64,000 nt of DNA from Haemonchus contortus. Lineage: Eukaryota; Nematoda; Chromadorea; Rhabditida; Trichostrongylidae. The stretch covers positions 8,582,591-8,646,590 of the forward strand of contig LS997564.1 in assembly GCA_000469685.2 (NCBI GenBank). Reading direction: 5' to 3'. The notes beneath the pieces are model-generated. The model saw only the letters and a program-made list of their open reading frames with translations, made no database searches and was not told where the DNA came from. Shown one piece after another: positions 12,001-26,000 of the stretch. Each line of letters begins with the position of its first letter. Position 1 is the first letter of the stretch. The position numbers and the translations under genes were made by a program.

Positions 12001-15000
12001 CAAAAATTTTTGGTGTTCAATCGGTGTTTTTCTCTTCCCTTCCCGCATCCTTCTTCCCCTCTGACATCCTTGGCCCAGCAAAATATTATTTTTATGGATA
12101 GTGAATCCTGTCATATGGTAAGTTACTCAAATGCTTGACTTTTCATAGCTTGAACTCTTCAGCGTCGCAAGTGACATCTGACATTGTTTACTGGTTTGTT
12201 GCCACTTGATTGAAAGCTGACAATATTGCTTCCGACAGCAATTACATAGCTGTTGCTTTTTGAACCCATTCAAATAGGTTAAAAAGCTTCTCATCAAACG
12301 CGTAAGCGGTCGATTTCGCTGAGCTCCGCTTAATTAAAAGATTTACGTAGAGGGCACACCACGAGGCATACCATGTCCATAAAATGTAAGTATGAAGTGG
12401 GGTTTGGATGAAAAAATGTGGGCTCATCGCGAGATTTCCAATCTGCGAGCAAAACTTTGGAGTGGGACCAGGAGTGGGACCAACCATCGTGTACATCGCA
12501 ATCTGTGAGAGAAAACAACCGCTAAACAGAGACATCAGCCAGAGTTTGAGCTCACTTTAAGAGGGGAGTTTTCACGCTTTTGTGTGTTACGGTAGCTTTG
12601 TAGTTTCTTAAATCCTACGCAATTTAGGCTCGGGAATCCCGGAAATGAAGACAATTTTACGAGGATTCATGCTCAAAGAATATTTGTCATTCCGCACACT
12701 CATATCCAAAATGATCGGTTTAACTTTATCGCTTGGAAGTGGACTTCCGCTAGGTAAAGAGGTAAGCTCAGAAATCAGACAAAAAAATAGGCAAAATAAG
12801 TTGGGCGTAAATACTGATAATATTGTGCAATGTGTTGTAAAACTAATTGTTTGGTTGTTTAAAACATCTAGTAGTTTTATTGTAGCAGCTGTTACTGTAG
12901 TGAAATATTTCGGGAATTTTCGGGAATTTTCATTCTTTTTGGGGGCCGTGGATGGCAGGGAAACGAGAAGATTTTGAATGAAAAATTCCCTTCTACTTAT
13001 CGTTTATTTATCTATTTAATAACATAAATGCAAAAAAATCCGGTAAAATAACCACTTTATGTTGACCAACTTTTCTGTTCATCTAGTAGTGACAGTGCAG
13101 GAGGATAGGCAGTACTCTACCTGAGTGGGGTCTAAGTGATGCATTTTTATCCCTCACTGTTTTCCAGTGCCAGTTGCCTGCCATGTTGCTAAATAAACAA
13201 GTAAACAATCAGGTAATCAAGTAATACAATGACCCCACATAAATAAAATTTGGAAAAAGTTAAATAATCAAGTAAATAATCAGGTGAACAAGCAATACAT
13301 TGATCCCACATAAATAAAAATTTGGATGAAAAGTTATAGCAAGCAGGCTGGTAAGTATGATAAGCCATAGCTTTCAGGGACCTTTCGTCCATGTTGCATC
13401 GGCATTGGCCAGCCAAGTATCGCGATTTTTGACTGGCGTACAGGGCGCCTACGAGAACGAGTCGATGTCCCATGAACTGCTCGCTGCTGGTTGTGCTGTC
13501 GGTGTCGCCTGCACTTTTAGCTCTCCCATTGGAGGTCTGTCCAACTCATTTACGCTTTTATAAGAGTAATGACTACAAAAACAGAAAAAATGAAAGTAAG
13601 TCGAGTATTGTCTGTAATTCATTGAAAATGTAAAAATTACAAGAAAATTTTAAAAACTGTCCCAACTTCGGTGGTTGGAAAAACTTCCGCAGTCATTGTC
13701 GCTGAGTAGTAGTCGGGATATTCCTTGTGTTCAGAGCTGGTGATTACTATTTGAAATGACAAGGAAGGAGAAAAGTGGGATTCCTCGAAAAGTTACCGTA
13801 AGAAGCTAGAAAAACCTCGTTTCTGAAGATCGTGCTCCAACGAAAATCTCTTCATAGGTAACTTGAGCGAACCAGGATATCTTCATTTGCTTTTGAAGCT
13901 TCTAGGTAAGGTTGGAGCACCCAAAATCCCAGTTGGTAAACAGCTTCGGAAGGTCACCAAAGGGGCTGGGCCTCGACGGATCTCTCAGGTTTCTTACATT
14001 GTCGAGCAACCCTTGGGTACAGGTCACCACTACAAAACTTTACTTCTTTTTATTTTGGCTTGATGATACCCCGTGAAAGTTTTGATCTGCTGATACCATC
14101 GAGGTTTTTGTTTGCTCCTACCCATTCATGAGTGAGCGAAAAAGGCACAAGAGCGAAAGGAAAATCGCAGAAATTTTCTGTTTCATCGACATACTTTGAC
14201 GGTAGTTATAAATAATTTCGTAATGGGGTTTTCCAAAGAAGTTTGCAATGGCTCAGCAAAATGTGTATAATAACTCGGTCCAATCGATAGGCTGAACAAC
14301 TTATTCTTTGAAATTTTCCAGATTTTCTTTTTGCATTTATCAATTTTCTATGGATCCATTGATTATTTTGAGGTGTGCTGTTCTCAATAGAAGTAACATC
14401 GGCTTATTTTGCTGTAAGGAATTATTGGAGAGGATTTTTTGCTGCAATATGTGCTGCAACGACATTTCGAATAGTACGGCTAGTTGTGAAAGCTTCAGAA
14501 AGTAAGTTAGTAACATATGTCGCCGACATCCTTCCTCTCACTTCCTCTCTCTCTATCTGAGGATTTAACTTAGCAAGGGAAAAGGTCAGAAATGAGAACT
14601 ACTTCGGTGAAGTATACAACACTGAACATCAGAACGCAGGGGAAGAAGGACATCCAATTTTGCTTGTGCTTAGAGAAGTTCTTAGCCAGAAGAATACATG
14701 TTTACCCAAGCTTTAGGAGAGGAGGACTATCATTGTGGGTGAGATGACTAGCTTGGGCAAAAAGCTGGGATGGTGCAAGACTTGAACATCCAGTTGTCTC
14801 ACCCCTTCAGTGCTCATTTTTCCCACGGTTTAGATAGGATAGCTATAATTTTCTCCGTTGGGAAACGTTTCTGAGTACCATAAAAGTCGGCTACCCCTCC
14901 TTTCCTGCGCTCCAATGTTCAGAGTTGGGAAGGAGAGCGGACTAGAAAAATTAAATTGATTGAGCTTGGGATTCAACGATAAGCAGATGTTGGGTCTGTT

Positions 15001-18000
15001 AACTTCTCCACGAACGGAGTGTCGTGCTCGCCGCACGCGACCGCTCGTTGTGAAGGGAATGATTCGGATTCCCAGGTGAAGAATACAGAGAGCCGCTCCG
15101 GACCATTGCCGCAAGACGTGGAGGATCGGTGAGAAGTTTTTTCACCCGGAGAAGTTGGGTGGAAGAGGTGGTGAAAAGAGTAAACCGATTACTCTTTAGG
15201 AAGAAGGCTACTTCGATTTTCCTCAGTTTGAGCATCCCAACTTGAACTCTGCAAAGCAACAAGTGCAACAAACTCGTTTTCCTATACGAGTGGGCATCCT
15301 TATATGTATACACGAGGATGGGTCTATTAGCCTCATGGCAAACGGATTTTGTGCCCCTATCACGCCAGCATCGACGTTGTGTATCCAAGACTCTGTTCTG
15401 CCCTCATCCCCGTCCGTCTCCCGTCTCATACAGCTCAGTTATCCCTACATATGTCTCTCTGTGCTGTAACAGTCATAAGGAAGTGAGTTCCATCAGCGCA
15501 AGGCTAGTCTACTCCTCTAGACCTCTTTTTCGAATTCAGAGGATTGCATTCTGAGTCACCTGATATGTATAATGGAACATCAAGCAGTTTCTCACTAGAT
15601 TCCGTATTTCAGTCACCGTATCAGCTTACTATCAAACTCGGTTTCCTGAGGATGCCTTTCTTCCCGAAGAGATTCCGGTCTTCGGATTAATTGGGTACGT
15701 ACTTGTTCTTGAGTCTGATCTCTAAAACGACCCAAAAAAGTATAGTGGTGTGTTGACTTTGAAATGGGATCAGTACGATTTATTTAGAAAATTAGTTTCT
15801 GATTTGAAATTTTTCAAGATTTTTGCTTCCTGCCAAAAAAAACTGCCCAAAAAAGTTACCAATCTGGCTGATATCCGAAATTCTGAGATAGGAACTTTCG
15901 GAAAGCTTTTCACTTGTCTCAAAACACAGGGACATACTGAACTGAAAGTTCCCCCCTTCGTGTTGGTATCAATTTGGCATCCACCTACACTAAATAGTCA
16001 GTTAATTTATGAATAACAGCTAAACTAAACGATGTTCCAGATTGACCAGTGGTCTGGCAGGAGCACTCTTTATCAAATGCCATCGAGCACTCGTTATTTG
16101 GCTACACAACTCATCCATTGGACGGGCTCTGACACAACGAAAGTGAGTTCACAATGGAATCACCCAAGGAAGCACGAAATTGTTCTTGTCAGGAGAACTA
16201 CTTATTTAGCTGGTTATTGTATCCGGTCATTGTATCTTTCATAGTCTCAGCAATCACTTATCCCAAAGGAGCTGGTCAATTTCTCTCAGGGAAGGTAGGT
16301 CTTTCTGCTTTACTCTTTGCTCTCCTTCCTCTGTGCTGTGCTTCGTGGGCTCCTTACCTTTGTAAAAACCGAGCGATTTTTACAATTTGGGGCGTGGTTT
16401 AGTCCAAAGTGGAACTTGAACTTGTGCTATTTCAACAGCACGCTCTTCTCCATTACACTTTCGAAACATAAATCTTAAATCAGATCAATTCACATGTAGA
16501 GCAATGAACGAATTCAGAAAAGCTAGAGGGTTGGCGGATAGCAGTGCCTTCTTGAAGCGAGATCTCAATGGGCGGCAACCCTTCTTACAGTACCTATCCC
16601 AATTCACCTTTTCAATCACTTTATGTGATTCTGTAAACAACAACAATCGTAAGCTAACACGGAGGTTTTCACCTGGATTGGCCAAATTTTTTAAACTTCG
16701 AGTCCAAGGAGTTTCCCTCTGTTCGTTGGTTGACATTGATAAACCAAGAGCCACAACTCCTTGGCGCGTTAGTCGGCCATCGGCTTCCAACCTCTGACTG
16801 CTAAGCTCCATTAACTATCCATTTATCAAAATTGACGAATAGGAGGCACGGCTCAATGCTACTCATGCAGCCAGGAAGACGTGATATCAAGTTCATGTTG
16901 ATATTTCATTTACTTCATTTATTTATCGCCCAGCTAACGCCGGGCTCTCCTCCTTTTTATGTAATGCCCGGCTACGCCGGGCATCCTTCTTCTTATGTAA
17001 TAGGGGAAAGATTGGTACAGACAATCTGGGACTTCCTTTCGATGAATATAAAATGAAACTATTTAATTCTAATAATGACTTTCTCGGATGTGCTTGGTCA
17101 GGGGATGATACAGAAAGTCGGCTTAGAAAGCATACCTACCTAGGGTTTCCGATCTGATCATAACCTCACTGGTTTAATGGGGACGTTAATTTACTCAGAT
17201 ACCTTCTTCTTCGGAACGAATAGAAGTCTTTCTTCTTCCTTTTTCGTGAGGTCATCTGGCTATCCCTGCCCACTCCGGGGATTCGGCCGCCCTCCCTCTG
17301 ATACCTCCAGCCACTTCTTTCCCGCTTTCTAGGACGTTTTTTAATAGACTCATAAATATTTGATTTTGACCTCGCCAATCCCCCTCCCTTGGTGCAAACC
17401 CCCTTACTTTAGGGTTTTGACCGCATTCCGTCTACAGCCTCTAACCACTCACTCCTCACGCTATAGTACGTTTTTGAATAGATTCATAACTACTTGATTT
17501 TGGCCTCGCCAATGCCCCCCCCCCCCCTTCCCCCTTAGTGCGAACCCCCTTACTTTAGGGTTTTGGCCGCAATCCTTCTACAGCCTCTAACCACTCACTC
17601 CCCACATTGTAGTACGTTTTTGAATAGATTCTCAAAAAGAACCTAGTACCTGAACGCATGCCCCCCCTATCGTGGGCGGAGCTTTGCTATGCACGCATGC
17701 CCAGCACCCCTGCTGTGCTCACTGTAAGGCCTTTTATCACTTTTTCTAGCCTCCACACCCTCTTTGAATGGAGTTATGAACCTGTGGGGAAAGTACCACC
17801 CAGTGCAAGAACGCTCCTCCCACTATCGGTGGTTCTCCTTTACTTGATTTGTTGACCTTTCCCTCTACTTTGATTATTTTTTTCTCGGTGTCTGGGCTGT
17901 TAGAAACTAATTTAAGAAGTTGTGTCCATGACATCACCCAATCCTGTGCACGTCTCCCCATAGAAGGAGGAGCTTTGCTGAGCTCAAATGTGTTCTTTTG

Positions 18001-20001
18001 ATCTGGCCCTATGCCTATAACCCTCCCAAACTCCCAAACATGACCCGACTCATGCAGGTGCTTCCTAAAGTGATATCGAATTTCTGCACATTGAACGAAC
18101 GAACAAACATCAGCTGTCGTATAGATTTCGCCTAAGTTCCAAATTTGGGATACCTCTATCTAGCTACTGAAGTACTGTGAAGTGGATAGTTCTTTGGAGC
18201 GCGCATCTGTGAGCAAAGTCCTATTTAGAATTAGAGATTTCGATTAGACTAGATTTCTATGGATTTCCGATTATGTTTCTACAGAAAAATACGCGTCTAG
18301 TCTGGAAAATAGGTTAAATGCAGAGATACTTTCTGTAAAAATTATTCTTGTGCAGAAAGTTTAGTTGCCTACGAGGCCTAACCTCTCTCCTCCCTCAGTT
18401 GACTGCGAACCGATAGTTGAATCGTCCATAGTATAGGGATTTAGCATGGTAATAAGTAGTCAGGAGAACGCTTTTTACCACCGCTCCCAGCAATGCTTGT
18501 AAATCAATGAAAGATCACGGCTCCTCTTCGCTTCGATATCACTTTTGGCAAGACTTATCCGACCGCTAATGACCTTAGATTCCCATCTAATGAAATATAT
18601 GTATCCGCTTCATCGATAACGCATTTAATCATTTTATCTCCACGTCCTTGATCGTGCCTACGTGACTTTTGGGAGGACACACAAACGGGCATACAAACAG
18701 ACACGCAAAGTTAGAGGTTTATATATATATCTACAGGGTGTCCCAAAATTATTTGCGCCGATTTATAGCAATATATTTGAAACTTCTCAACTGCGAAAGA
18801 CGATGGAATTTCTATGCACGCTAGCTAACATTATGTGCTACAACACGCTAAAGTCGCATTTCAAAATATCCCCCGTGAGCGCGAATAGAAGTCAAAGTTT
18901 GCTTTCGACTTGATCGCATGTGGCACGCAGGTATCCTTCTCCATTTCTTCCCAGCTGTCCTCCAGCTTCCGCATTCTAGGACTTCAAACTGGGACTGCAA
19001 ACTCGACAGGTCCTCTTTTGATCAGGGACCATTCGTGGGATTCAAGTGAGTTAAGTTCTGGAAAATAGGATGACCATTCCTCTTCACCAATGAGGTCGGG
19101 CAGCTGTCGTCGGCACCACCCGCGGGCAAGCTTGGCTCTGTGGGCTGGAGTAGAATCCTGCTGGAAGGACTATGAGATGTTTCAGAAAACGTAGTCGGAT
19201 CATCGTTTTATTTACTTCCATTAGTACGCCGTTTGAGTACTGGTCTTGGTCAATTTTTACGCCTGCACCGAAGAAACCACGAGCGGTTTACCCTTGCCAG
19301 TGATTTCCTTGAAAAACATCATTTTACTATTCTGATAGCAACCATTTTGTGAGATGTTACACGCTAGGCGTTTCTTTCCGCAACGCGAACACTTTGGTTG
19401 TTGAGGAATGGCTTTATCTTAAAAAATTTCTTGACGAGAGAAAACGACGAAGGGTTGCGTGTCACCACTTTCGACTTTCTGCATTATTGGCCCTGCAGTA
19501 TCTGTTGAGATCGGAATTGAAGCGAAGTTTCTGCATACGATAGGAACGGCAGTGAAGCTCCTGCATGACATTCTTCCATCGCGATAACTCGGATAAGCCG
19601 TGCCCGTTGACTTCCTTTTGATGGGTCACCCAGGATCCCGACCGATTGGCATACGGACCACTTTAATAGTCCTATCTTCAGAAACATTCTACCTTTCTGT
19701 CTTTCCTGGTTTGTCTCTGATTCAATCTTCTTTTCTGTATCGTTTAATAGCCTCCTATACGATTATTAGAAAAATCCCAAAGAATTTCATAACGCCCCTC
19801 CACTTCTCGCGCGTCAATGATTGCAAGTGGCATTGAATGAGCCTCCTCCATCTGAAAGATATTGGGAGTACCACATCAGCAACCATGCATATTGCAAGGA
19901 AACCTTCTTATGCAACTAATTAATAGTAGGTAATGTGAATTCGATAGGTCATTTCTACCTTAAAAATTACTGAACTTTGGCGCAAATAATTTTGGGACAC
20001 C

Positions 20002-20054
<53 letters not shown>

Positions 20055-23000
20055 ACTTAAGGACTGGTAATCCTTTCAACCACTCTACCCGAATGCGCTT
20101 TTTGAGAGCATCTACAGTCAACATAATCAGTTCTGTAACAACCACCCTTTTCGAAGGGCATTCACCTGGGAGTGTTCTGAGAACGTATGTTTGATGTGCG
20201 TACCGTTCTGAAATTTTCGCTCAAACTCAACCGATGCAGCCTCTTCAAATTTTCAACTCTGCGGAGAACATCAGTTCCTCACCTCACACACCACATAAAT
20301 TAGCTGGGGCCAGGGATGCCTCCAATTCAGTAAGAATCTGATTTCCTCTGGCGAGTTGTGCGTTGATGGTCGTTAGGAATACTCACGTCAAGCATACCTA
20401 TTGGAAACTTCAGATGAACTGAAGAACTGATAGTCCTTTCAGCCACTCTATCCAAATGCTCTTTCTAGGAGCATCTTCAATCAACGCAATCAGTTCTGTA
20501 AGAATCAATCCTTCCGAAGGGGAGTGATCTTTTTCTCCGTTCTTATTCGCCTTAACGGCTGAAGCGATTTCACTGTAGGTTGTTAGACAGGATTAAAAGA
20601 GTAGAGAAAGACGAAAGAATGGATTGAACAAATTTCAAATTCTTCATAGGAAAACATAGTATTATACCATGCCAGTATCGATCAAGTCACATTGTCGAAG
20701 CATCCGCCCCTTAACCTACCCACCAACTTACTGTTTCCTATAGATAAGGAAGAAAATGTGGGATGAGCTCGAAGTCACGGTGTCGTAGCATCCGCTCTCC
20801 AGGCACTCCATTCACCTACCCACCAATTCACTGCTTCACCAAAAGAATGAAGTGTAGGATAGAGCTAGGTTTTCCATATCACTACCTTTATCGTAATCAT
20901 ACTTCTCGGACGGACAGACATACAAACCGACAAACCGACAAACCGACAAACCGACAAACCTACAAACCGACACACCAAGTTACTGCTTTATAAATAAGAA
21001 GGATTGCCACTGCGCATATCACTAATAACCGCCAAACCTTCAACCTCAGAGTAGGCCACCTCGTTCAAAGCTTAGCTGAGGGAATTACCCCTTTCACCCA
21101 CACATCCACTAAAATGATCATCCCCTTCGGCATCGTTGGAATCTGAAGTCCTTCTTCCCTTGATTGATTTGCTAGACATTTCGATTCTTTTGCCTAAAGA
21201 GATGAACCAGTGGTACGGTGAAATAAAAGTAGCGGAAAAAACAAGGTGGTTCTGTAGTTCGCACCTTAGAACCTCAATTTCACACTCAATTTTTCAAAGT
21301 TTCCTAGCCAAAACTTTTTTTTTGCCACAAATATATCTAATACTAATATGTTTTTGGACGTGCACCATTCAAAAATCAGTGGTTCAGCATAAATTTTCGC
21401 AAACACTTCGATTATTTCTGTCCAACTGTACGTGGTCAGTGGATGATGAGGATCGGAACGCTTGTCCACCGGATTTTTTTTCTGAATGGACGATTGCTGG
21501 CGGTCACAGCGTCCTCTACACCTTATCTCTATTCACATTCACTTTTGTAAGTCATCATTTCATATTACACATTTATATTTCACATTTCATAAAAATCATA
21601 CTTACTATAACTACTAATTACTTTTTCACGTGGAGAAACTCCCAGATCACAACCGTACCTTGAAAAATCACCTTCTCGCCAATTTTCTCATGTCATGAAA
21701 AAAGTAGTAAGATTAAGGGTTGATGGGAGTCAATCGTGAGGTTGTTTTTTTTTCGAAAAAAAGTTGATTTGTTATTGATTCAGAAAATAAAACATTAAAT
21801 TTAAAAATAGAAAATTAAAAATTCCTCCAACCAGTGTGTGACCGTGGATGATTCACTCTTTACAGTTCGTACTATCGATAGTATCGTCAACACTTCCAAT
21901 ACCTGCCGGTATATTCATGCCTGTATTCGTAATAGGAGCTTCATTTGGTCGTCTTATGGGTGAATCAATGGCCGTACTATTTCCCGAAGGAATACGATCA
22001 AATTATTCAGCCGAAATCCATCCTGGGGTGTACGCAGTTGTAGGTAATTTATGGTAATTGACTGGAATTATAATCAGATCAAGTTGGTTTTTTTATTTTT
22101 ATTCTTATTCACCTGCTCAACCTAAAATTGGTAATTTTGTAAAAAAAAGTCATTGATTTAAGGTGCTGCTGCATTCTGTGGATCGGTTACACACACGATT
22201 TCGGTAGCAGTGATTGTCTTCGAACTGACCGGTCAGCTGATGCACATCCTTCCCGTTATGGTAGGATTTTTGTTTTCGCTCTCCGCCCTAGCTCTTCCGA
22301 GGTTCCACTAATGGGTGACGTAATGTCCCATTTTCTACAGAAAGCAAAATTGAGGGGAAATGTAGAAGGCTCAGTCCATCCTGAATTGCTTATTCTGATG
22401 CATATTGATCATAAAAGCCATTAGCTATCAATTTCCTCATGAATTATGTATTAGCTGCGCAAATTTTCCCTGAATGTGGGTAAAACCAATATAAAACCGT
22501 AACAAACAGCTGTACAAAAGTTAGGAAGGAAGTACATAATGCAGTCGAACGAGGAATCTAAATAAAACAATCGGACAGGAGATCTTTATGTTAGCATAGA
22601 AAAGTGTTTTCGAAATCGCTTGAAGCACTATTGGGGATTGATGGCAGATATCGAGAGATAGGCATCGATCATCATCACCCATTCCTAGGATGCTCGTCCA
22701 TCTGAAGATAGTATCGAGCGCAACTGCGGAAATTCAACAGTCTTATCCCAACGTACTGCCTCAAAATCACCAGGAGGCTACATAACTGGTTCAGTTTCCA
22801 AAATTCTACCCAATTTTCAAAATTTCACCCAGTTCTTACCGAACATATCTAGCTCACCCCTTCGGTATATGTATACCAACCCATTTTTCTTTTTCTTCCA
22901 TAATGAACAAAGAATGAGGTGACTCGCTTTGAAAGGTGCATTATTATTCTCCATCAAATTCGATCAGTTTAAAATTTAGTTTCCTAAATAAATACGAATG

Positions 23001-26000
23001 ATTTGGTCGTTTTGAATTGCAGATAGCAGTTGTGGTGGGAAATGTTGTCTGTTCATACTTCCAGCCATCAATTTACGATAGTATTATCATGACCAAAGCC
23101 TTACCGTATATTCCAGATGTATCACACTGTTCTCATGAGTCAGTTTTCTTTTAATTTGAATTTTTGAATTCTGAACTTTCACACTGTTTTTTTTTTCTTG
23201 AAAAGTTTTGTCAACGAACACATACCATTTTCAGTTTCCATTCGGTTGTTGCTGAAAATATAATGGTATCTGATGTGAAATTTATTTGGAAAGATATGAC
23301 ATATTGTGAATTGAAGGAGGTCGTCGATGGAAATCGGGAAATACGAGCATTCCCCGTGGTTCTTGATCCAGGTGAGGATGTCATAGGAGGGGAAATGAGG
23401 AAATTATGACCTAAAGGCACAGTTCGCAATAATTTGGAGGTATCTAATTCAAGACGGCTAATGGAAGTGATAGCCCAGAATAGTGCAGAATTGGTGAAGA
23501 GGACGCAAAAATCATCGCGTTCAGAGAAATACAAGGCTTTCAAAAATGAGTAGGAATCAGGGGTTGGACGAGCATGTGACGAGCAACAGTATACACATTT
23601 GAACGAACTGTCCAAATGTGTATACTGCTGTCGTGCTACTGCTGGCTACAGAATGGTGCAACCTCTTCAGCCTCTACGACTTCGTGAAAACTCGTCCACC
23701 TCTGGGTGTGTACGTCGACGAAGCCGTTTTTGGAGACCTTGGTAGTTCCTATCTAGGGCGTATTCGACAAAACAGCATTTCTTCTGCTGTCCTTTGATAT
23801 CACAGGTTGTTCCCATGAAGAAATCTTAGAAAGCATTTTTATCGTGAACTGTGCCTTTAGAAAACCACAACAGTGGCTTCGTAAAGGGTCGGAAATTCAG
23901 ATCATTGTGAACTTACAGTGACAGCACCAACTTCACAAAAAATTATTACAAATTTAGTTTTCCTCTGTTTATCAATTTCCATTTTTCCCTTTTCCAGAGT
24001 CTCGAATTCTCCTTGGATCCGTCGCTAGGAAGACCCTATGCTTATTGATCGAGAGTAAGATAGGAGAACGAGCTCGTCATTTAGGTGAGGATTGAATTGA
24101 TCGAGGCGAAATAATTAAAATTCTTCATTACAATACCGAAAGAAGCAGAATGATTCGGTGGCCGCCAGCTTCGTGAACGGAGCTAAACTGAGGAATACAC
24201 ATGATAGTGGGAAGTTGTGGTTTCACACCGCTTAGCCCCTCCTCCCTTTCCAGTTCACCGCTCGAAGTCCCTTACCGTCAAAGCAGAATGCGAAAAAAAT
24301 GGTTTCATCACCATCCACCCCTTAAGGGGGGGGGGGGGGGGGAGGGGGAGGGAGAGTGATCCATTTTGTGTCTGTTTTGCGATGACAGTTACCGTACAGT
24401 ATATACTTACCAGCTCAGTAATGTCTGCAATTACTCAACACTTTCAGAAGCAGCTCGTCGTGCTCGAGTTCTTTCGCAAGATTCTCGAGAGGAGTCAAGT
24501 CACTCGATGGAATTCCATCACGGTGAAAAGGATATGAGAAAGGAGCTTTTATCAAGAAGGTTGGTCGCTTCCTCTCCTTCACTCTGTATTACGCAAGCAA
24601 ATTTCCCAAATTTTTCCTCCCTTACACTTATATGCTAACTGGTAAAAGGTTTTGGCGAAATATGGCACAGAAATTAATAGTATGGTAATCCTAATCGAAA
24701 AAAAATGAAAGGATAAACTTCACTGAGTTGGTCAATTCTGAGGGAACCAGGTGGATGAAAGAATCACTGAGCTCTCATGAGTATCCAGCCGGGAATCGAT
24801 GCCGGATCAAGGGTCTGGCAATGTGCCATCTAGCAGAATCTCAGCTCTACCTGTCGGGATATTTCTGTTACACGAAGGATGCTTGCTTAGACTCGGTTCC
24901 TCCCATGTAGTTGAGCATACCGGGCGATGAACTCTTCCCACTATTGCAGGGCAAAAAATGCTCCTTCATCCCTGGAAACATTTATGACATTGGGATCGCT
25001 GTTAAATGTTCTCTCTTTCTCTGATGACCCTTTCCCCGTTCAGCTCCTAGAGACGTTCAATGCTTGACCATTTCTGGGATCCTCTGCTGCAACATACGTA
25101 GAACATGACCGGCCAGTCGAAGTCTACGGTGCCACAATTGAAGATTGTGTGATGCTCAAAACTGAGTCCTTGTTTGGTTGTCGTGACAGGACCCATTAAT
25201 CGTGTTCTATATGCAGCAAAGCCGAGTATGTTCCGAGAATTCCCTTCACGCCCATGGGATTTTTAATCATCTTTCGGACTTTGTTCAAAGGCATAGCTCA
25301 CGATGAAAATGGATTATGTGATACCTTATTAGGATAAGTGGCCCCCTCGTTTGCCATATGTGGCACTGTTTGGGCGGAAAATGGCCTAGATTATAAAGGT
25401 TCAAAAATTGTCCCGTGAGTATCCTCGGACGAGTTTCACCGACATTACAGGGCCGCACCGAACATAAGGGAACCTATGTAAGAAGTTTAAACAACTTATC
25501 ATGATCAATGGCGACAGTGAAAGGCAATTCTGAGCAGTTCTGGCTCGAGGTACTCAGCCCTTTGCGCTATTGCAACGACCAAAATCTCGTCCGAATACCC
25601 CGTCCATGCTCCGTCACGATCATCTCGTCCAAACTCTAAGCCTTACTTGTCTCGAAATTGGTGAATTTTTTCGCTTTCTTCGCCCCTGGTGAACCACCCC
25701 CAACCTATTCTTCCGCTTGTCCAATTAAAAGAGGCGCCTCAAAATTATTGTGAACCGTGCCTTTGAAATTATTGTGAGCTGTGCCTTCAATAGTTAAGTG
25801 ACGCATGTTGTATAAGGTAAACTGTGAGGGGAAATTCGTAAATTCTTCACCATATTAGACATATACAAATTCGGTCGCTTCCAGATTTTCATCTATTCAC
25901 CTTCCGCCATCTTTCGCTAGGAAACAAAGATGTAGACAGCGATCACGTCGGAGCAGCGAATGTTTGCGGCTGTTGCATGGAGTGACCATAGGTACACAGA

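Noticed and set aside
15742..16016. Possible chloride-channel exon reading [13 protein letters not shown]
   Set aside because: The phase fits exon 8 but the sequence does not match the family; exon 9 at 16041 continues the protein properly.
21136..21663. 175-codon open frame
   Set aside because: Only its middle (21388-21546) is real, as chloride-channel exon 11. The flanks are intron read-through.
24326..24350. Poly-G run as G-quadruplex regulator
   Set aside because: A simple homopolymer in an intron with no further evidence; similar runs occur at 35.0 and 41.9 kb.
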